Assembly: GCF_024723735.1 (NCBI RefSeq)
Contig: NZ_JANQDU010000001.1
Location: 868,001 to 932,000, forward strand
DNA from: Frigidibacter sp. ROC022
GTDB taxonomy: Bacteria; Pseudomonadota; Alphaproteobacteria; Rhodobacterales; Rhodobacteraceae
Length of the DNA: 64,000 nt
Reading direction: 5' to 3'
Positions 60,249-64,000 of this stretch are shown here, piece by piece. The notes under the pieces are model-generated. The model searched no databases. It was given only the letters and a program-made list of their open reading frames with translations, and was not told where the DNA came from. The position numbers and the translations under genes are program-made. Position 1 is the first letter of the stretch; each line of letters opens with the position of its first letter.

Positions 60249-62197
60249 TGGCGCGGATGTTCAGCAAGATCCTGATCGCCAACCGGGGCGAGATCGCATG
60301 CCGGATCATCGACAGCTGCCGCCGTCTGGGCGTCGCCACGGTGGCGGTGCATTCCGATGCCGATGCCGGGGCAAGGCATGTGGCCATGGCGGACGAGGCC
60401 TGGCATCTGCCGGGCAACGCGCCGGCCGACACCTATCTTCAGGGCGCGAAGCTGATCGACATTGCCCGCGCCACCGGCGCCGAGGCAATTCATCCGGGGT
60501 ACGGCTTCCTGTCGGAGAATCCCGAGTTCGTCGAGCAGGTGACGGCGGCCGGGCTGGTCTTCATCGGTCCCTCGGCGCAGGCGATCCGGGCCATGGGGCT
60601 GAAAGACGCCGCCAAGGCGCTGATGGAAAAGGCCGGGGTTCCGGTGGTGCCCGGCTATCACGGGGCCGATCAGTCGGATGCCGTCCTGGCGCAGGAGGCC
60701 GGGCGGATCGGCTATCCGGTGCTGATCAAGGCGGTGGCCGGCGGCGGCGGCAAGGGGATGCGGCGGGTCGAGGATGCCTCGGGCTTCGCGACGGCGCTGG
60801 CCTCGGCCCGGGCCGAGGCGCAGGGTGCCTTCGGCAATCCGGCCGTGCTGGTCGAGAAATACATCGAGCGGCCGCGCCATATCGAGATTCAGGTCTTCGG
60901 AGACGGGGCCCGGGCGGTGCATCTCTATGAACGCGACTGTTCGCTGCAGCGCCGGCACCAGAAGGTCATCGAAGAGGCCCCGGCCCCCGGCATGACCGCC
61001 GAGCTGCGTCAGGCCATGGGGGCGGCGGCGGTGCGGGCGGCCGAGGCGATCGGCTATTCCGGTGCGGGGACGGTGGAATTCATCGTCGATGCCGGGCAGG
61101 GACTGCGGCCGGACGGGTTCTGGTTCATGGAAATGAACACCCGCCTTCAGGTCGAGCATCCGGTGACCGAGGCGGTGACCGGGCTGGATCTCGTGGAATG
61201 GCAATTGCGGGTGGCGGCGGGCGAGACCCTGCCGCTGGTGCAGGACCAGATCAGCCTCACCGGCCATGCCGTCGAGGCGCGGCTCTATGCCGAGGACGTG
61301 CCGGCAGGCTTCCTTCCCGCCACCGGGCGGCTTGCGCATCTGGCCTTCGGTGCCGGCGTCCGGGTCGAGACCGGGGTGCGGGCCGGCGATGCGATTTCGC
61401 CCTTCTATGATCCGATGATCGCCAAGCTGGTGGCGCATGGGGCCACGCGCGAGATTGCCCTGGCCAGGCTGAGCCGGGCCCTGGCGGCGACGGAAGTGGC
61501 CGGGCTGGTGACCAATCTGGATTTCCTGGGGGCGCTCTGCAGCCATCCCGGTGTCCGGCGTGGCGAGGTCGATACCCATCTGATTGCCCGTGATCTGGAA
61601 GAACTGGTGGCGCAGCCCGAAACGCCGCCGCAGGTCTGGGCGATGGCGGCGCTCGTGGCCCTTGGGCTGGATGCGGAACCGGGCTGGGCGCAGGGCTTCG
61701 CGCTCTGGTCGGCGCTGCATTGGCGGGCGGAGCTGCGGCAGGGCGAGACCCGGAACGAGGCTCGGCTGAGCTGTCTGGCACCGGGCGTGATCTCTGTCGA
61801 ACTGCCCGAGGCCCGGATCACCCTGCGCCATGGGGTGCGGGGCTGGACGGCCGATGGCGCCCCGGCCGGACACGGCTTGCGGCAGGGCGGGACGATCACC
61901 ATTTTCGCCCTGGGGCGGGCCTGGGTCTTCGAGGCGCCCGATCCGCTGGCGGTCGATACGGCCGGGCCGGGGCAGGGGCTGACCCTGTCGCCGATGCCGG
62001 GGCTGGTGCGGGCCGTCGATGTGGCCGAAGGTCAGGCGGTGGCGCGGGGCGACCGGCTGGCGGTGCTGGAGGCGATGAAGATGGAACATGCGTTGACGGC
62101 AAGCCGTGACGGCGTGGTGGCCGAGGTTCTGGTCGCCCCCGGCGATCAGGTCGAGGCCGGCCAACCGCTGATCCGGCTGGAGGAGGGCGAGGGATGA
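60248..62197 (+). CDS. liuD: Methylcrotonyl-CoA carboxylase, biotin-containing (alpha) subunit
   Basis: A 649-residue protein: biotin carboxylase domain (FSKILIANRGEIACRII, GGGGKGMRRVED, FMEMNTRLQVEHPVTE), linker, then a C-terminal biotinyl domain with LEAMKMEH, Lys611 being the biotinylation site. It activates bicarbonate for the beta subunit. Start ATG 60248 within the TGATG overlap; GTG 60245 is an alternative. It overlaps the GST gene by ATGA. Confidence 0.93.
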   Translation: MARMFSKILIANRGEIACRIIDSCRRLGVATVAVHSDADAGARHVAMADEAWHLPGNAPADTYLQGAKLIDIARATGAEAIHPGYGFLSENPEFVEQVTAAGLVFIGPSAQAIRAMGLKDAAKALMEKAGVPVVPGYHGADQSDAVLAQEAGRIGYPVLIKAVAGGGGKGMRRVEDASGFATALASARAEAQGAFGNPAVLVEKYIERPRHIEIQVFGDGARAVHLYERDCSLQRRHQKVIEEAPAPGMTAELRQAMGAAAVRAAEAIGYSGAGTVEFIVDAGQGLRPDGFWFMEMNTRLQVEHPVTEAVTGLDLVEWQLRVAAGETLPLVQDQISLTGHAVEARLYAEDVPAGFLPATGRLAHLAFGAGVRVETGVRAGDAISPFYDPMIAKLVAHGATREIALARLSRALAATEVAGLVTNLDFLGALCSHPGVRRGEVDTHLIARDLEELVAQPETPPQVWAMAALVALGLDAEPGWAQGFALWSALHWRAELRQGETRNEARLSCLAPGVISVELPEARITLRHGVRGWTADGAPAGHGLRQGGTITIFALGRAWVFEAPDPLAVDTAGPGQGLTLSPMPGLVRAVDVAEGQAVARGDRLAVLEAMKMEHALTASRDGVVAEVLVAPGDQVEAGQPLIRLEEGEG

Positions 62198-62841
62198 TCC
62201 GGCTGCACCATATCCCGCAGGCGCGATCCTTCCGGACCCTGTGGCTGCTCGAGGAAATGGGCCTGGAGTTCGAGGTCGTCGAGCATTCGATCTTCGACCG
62301 CTCGCTGCGCGACCCCGATTATCTGGCGCTGTCGCCCGCCGGCAGGGTTCCGGCGCTGGAGATCGACGGGCTGGTGCTGTTCGAGAGCGGCGCGATCACC
62401 GAATATCTCTGCGAGACCCGCCCCGGCTTTGCCCCGGCGCCGGGCGCCGCCGGGCGTGCCGACTGGCTGGAATGGCTGCATTTCGCCGAAACCATCGGCC
62501 AGCATTGCGCCAACCTGACCCAGAACCATATCGTCCTGCGAGAGGACTGGATGCGCTCGCCGACCCTGATGAAGCTGGAAGCCCGCCGGCTGGCGGCCTG
62601 TCTGGCGGTGGTGGACAAGGCGGTGGCGCGTCAGGACTGGCTGCTGCCCGGCGGTTTTTCTGCGGTGGACACCAATGTCGGCTACGGGATCGAGGTGGCC
62701 CGGCGTTTCGTCGAACTGACGCCGGCGGTGCAGGACTATCGCGCCCGTTACCGGGAGCGGCCCGCCTTTGCCCGGGCGGCGGCGCGTGACGGGGTGCCGC
62801 AGCTCTACACCCGCGATTTCTACCCGGTCCCCGATGCCTGA
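62194..62841 (+). CDS. Glutathione S-transferase family protein
   Basis: A 215-residue protein with an N-terminal thioredoxin-like domain (LHHIPQARSFRTLWLLEEMG, LSPAGRVPALEIDG, FESGAITEYL with the Glu-Ser glutathione motif) and an all-helical C-terminal domain. It sits inside the leucine operon with ATGA coupling on the left and an 8-nt overlap on the right. Its role there is not established; it may detoxify reactive unsaturated acyl-CoA intermediates. Confidence 0.85.
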   Translation: MIRLHHIPQARSFRTLWLLEEMGLEFEVVEHSIFDRSLRDPDYLALSPAGRVPALEIDGLVLFESGAITEYLCETRPGFAPAPGAAGRADWLEWLHFAETIGQHCANLTQNHIVLREDWMRSPTLMKLEARRLAACLAVVDKAVARQDWLLPGGFSAVDTNVGYGIEVARRFVELTPAVQDYRARYRERPAFARAAARDGVPQLYTRDFYPVPDA

Positions 62842-63688
62842 ACAGGTCGAAATCTACGAGGTCGGCCCGCGGGACGGCTTGCAGAACGAGCCCCGGATCA
62901 TTCCGGCCGCCGAGAAGATCGCCCTGATCGACCTGCTGGGCCGGGCCGGGTTCCGGCATATCGAGGTGGCGAGCTTCGTCTCGCCCCGTTGGGTGCCGCA
63001 GATGGCCGACGGGGCGGAGGTTCTGGCCGGAATCACGCGGCTGCCGGGCGTGACCTATTCCGCGCTGGTGCCGAACATGCGCGGGCTCGAACGGGCGCTG
63101 GCGGCGGGTGTGCAGGAAATCGCGGTCTTCGCCTCGGCCACCGAGGGCTTTTCGCAGAAGAACCTCAATTGTTCGATTTCTGAAAGTCTTGAGCGGTTTC
63201 GGCCTGTCTGTGCCGCGGCCAGGGACGCAAAAGTGTCAGTCCGCGGCTATGTCTCCTGCGTCACCGATTGCCCGGTCGAAGGCCCGGTGGTGCCCGCCGC
63301 CGTGGCGCGCGTGACCGCGAGCCTGCGCGATCTGGGTTGCGAACAAATCTCGCTGGGCGACACGCTGGGCCGCGCCACCCCGGAGCGCGTCTCGCAGATG
63401 CTGGCGGCGGTGCTGGACGAGTTGCCGCCCGAACGGCTGGCCGGGCATTTCCACGACACCGGCGGCCGGGCGCTGGACAATATCGAGGTCGCCCTGGACC
63501 GGGGGCTGCGGGTCTTCGATGCCTCGGTCGGCGGGCTGGGGGGGTGCCCCTATGCGCCCGGTGCCAGCGGCAACGTGGCGAGCGAGGCGGTGGCGGCGCG
63601 GCTGGCCGGACTCGGTTTCGAGACCGGGCTGGATGTCGCGCTCCTCGCCGAGGCGGCGGAACTGGCAAGGGGGATGCGGCATGGCTGA
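62834..63688 (+). CDS. liuE: Hydroxymethylglutaryl-CoA lyase
   Basis: A 284-residue DRE-TIM metallolyase: [16 protein letters not shown] (start of barrel, catalytic Arg-Asp), [35 protein letters not shown] and [15 protein letters not shown] with the signature cysteine. It cleaves HMG-CoA to acetyl-CoA and acetoacetate. ATG 62834 overlaps the GST end by 8 nt and gives the expected length. Confidence 0.92.
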   Translation: MPEQVEIYEVGPRDGLQNEPRIIPAAEKIALIDLLGRAGFRHIEVASFVSPRWVPQMADGAEVLAGITRLPGVTYSALVPNMRGLERALAAGVQEIAVFASATEGFSQKNLNCSISESLERFRPVCAAARDAKVSVRGYVSCVTDCPVEGPVVPAAVARVTASLRDLGCEQISLGDTLGRATPERVSQMLAAVLDELPPERLAGHFHDTGGRALDNIEVALDRGLRVFDASVGGLGGCPYAPGASGNVASEAVAARLAGLGFETGLDVALLAEAAELARGMRHG

Positions 63689-64000
63689 GCCGATCAGGAT
63701 CGAGACCGACGACCGCGGGGTGGCGCTGCTGACGCTGAACCGGCCGGACAAGCACAACGCGCTGGACGAGGCGACCATCGCGGCATTGACCGAGGCGGCC
63801 GGGCGGTTGGGCCGCGATCCGGCGGTGCGGGCCGTGGTGCTGACCGGCGCCGGGACCAGTTTCTGCGCCGGCGGCGACCTGGCCTGGATGCAGGCCCAGA
63901 TTGCCGCCGAACCACGCGACCGCGCCGCCGGGGCGATGCGGCTGGCCGGGATGCTGGGGGCGCTGAACACCCTGCCGAAACCGTTGATCGGCCGGATCAA
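63681..64000 (+). CDS. liuC: Enoyl-CoA hydratase family, probable methylglutaconyl-CoA hydratase (cut by window edge)
   Basis: The first about 106 residues of a crotonase. [20 protein letters not shown] and the oxyanion-hole loop [14 protein letters not shown] are present; the second catalytic Glu region is beyond the window. ATG 63681 overlaps the lyase gene by 8 nt. Its position in the liu operon indicates hydration of 3-methylglutaconyl-CoA, the remaining step of the pathway. Confidence 0.85.
   Translation, partial: MAEPIRIETDDRGVALLTLNRPDKHNALDEATIAALTEAAGRLGRDPAVRAVVLTGAGTSFCAGGDLAWMQAQIAAEPRDRAAGAMRLAGMLGALNTLPKPLIGRI

Noticed and set aside
60116-62164. A minus-strand open frame of about 680 codons
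   Set aside because: Antisense to the biotin carboxylase subunit with its biotin site; a shadow frame.
1-64000. CRISPR arrays, tRNA or rRNA genes, prophage genes
   Set aside because: No regularly spaced repeats, cloverleaf-like segments, rRNA sequence or phage structural proteins were recognised on either strand.

Overview
The window is GC-rich DNA (wobble positions almost all G or C), densely packed, with many ATGA/TGATG stop-start overlaps. Gene content points to an alphaproteobacterium of the Rhodobacteraceae/Rhizobiales type: four ABC importers, many sugar-acid dehydratases, a rhizopine-like locus and a leucine-degradation (liu) operon. The genus cannot be fixed from sequence alone. No rRNA, tRNA, CRISPR array or replication origin was seen.

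Layout. 1-1093: 3' end of a TPR-like protein, a decayed IS5-type transposase tail and non-coding debris. 1094-8033: operon of a frameshifted GntR/HutC regulator, an ADP-ribosylglycohydrolase, a PfkB kinase, a spermidine/putrescine-type ABC importer and an isochorismatase-fold hydrolase; it resembles E. coli yegUVW with an ABC importer in place of the permease. 8087-11914: a small exported protein, a DUF4260 membrane protein, a LysR regulator and an aberrant M28 peptidase-like protein. 12182-26022: a probable uronate/aldarate locus. It holds a UxuA-like protein, an SMP-30 lactonase, two enolase-superfamily dehydratases, a Dpp/Opp-type importer, an FCD-type GntR regulator with a translationally coupled leader ORF, a uronate dehydrogenase-like enzyme, an aldose epimerase and a DapA-family lyase.

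26151-38729: an L-rhamnose/L-fucose-type deoxysugar locus. One arm (minus strand) carries a lactonase, an FAH hydrolase, an SDR, a Gfo/Idh oxidoreductase and a LacI regulator. The divergent arm carries a CUT1 sugar importer, two dehydratases, L-rhamnose mutarotase and a DapA-family aldolase. Two identical 16-bp palindromes sit between the arms. 38787-40526: a luciferase-like monooxygenase and a methyltransferase. 40670-50866: a locus matching the rhizopine (moc) genes: MocR, MocA-like, MocC/IolE-like, MocB-like binding protein with CUT2 permease and ATPase, a ChbG/YdjC deacetylase, a second Gfo/Idh enzyme, a MocD-like di-iron oxygenase and a MocE-like Rieske protein.

50935-55422: a less familiar module, and the best candidate for something undescribed. 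It contains a LacI regulator, an aminoglycoside-phosphotransferase-fold kinase, an enolase paralogue with changed active-site residues, an internally deleted but still translationally coupled FAH remnant, and an SDR paralogous to the one at 27963-28709. 55535-57184: an amidase. 57416-64000: liu operon (isovaleryl-CoA dehydrogenase, methylcrotonyl-CoA carboxylase beta and alpha, a GST, HMG-CoA lyase, start of methylglutaconyl-CoA hydratase).

The catabolic loci share one plan: a regulator divergent from or at the head of the operon, an ABC importer in most, and oxidation, lactone hydrolysis, dehydration and lysis of a sugar acid. After each of the four ABC binding-protein genes there is a GC-rich hairpin, which probably raises binding-protein mRNA above that of the membrane components.
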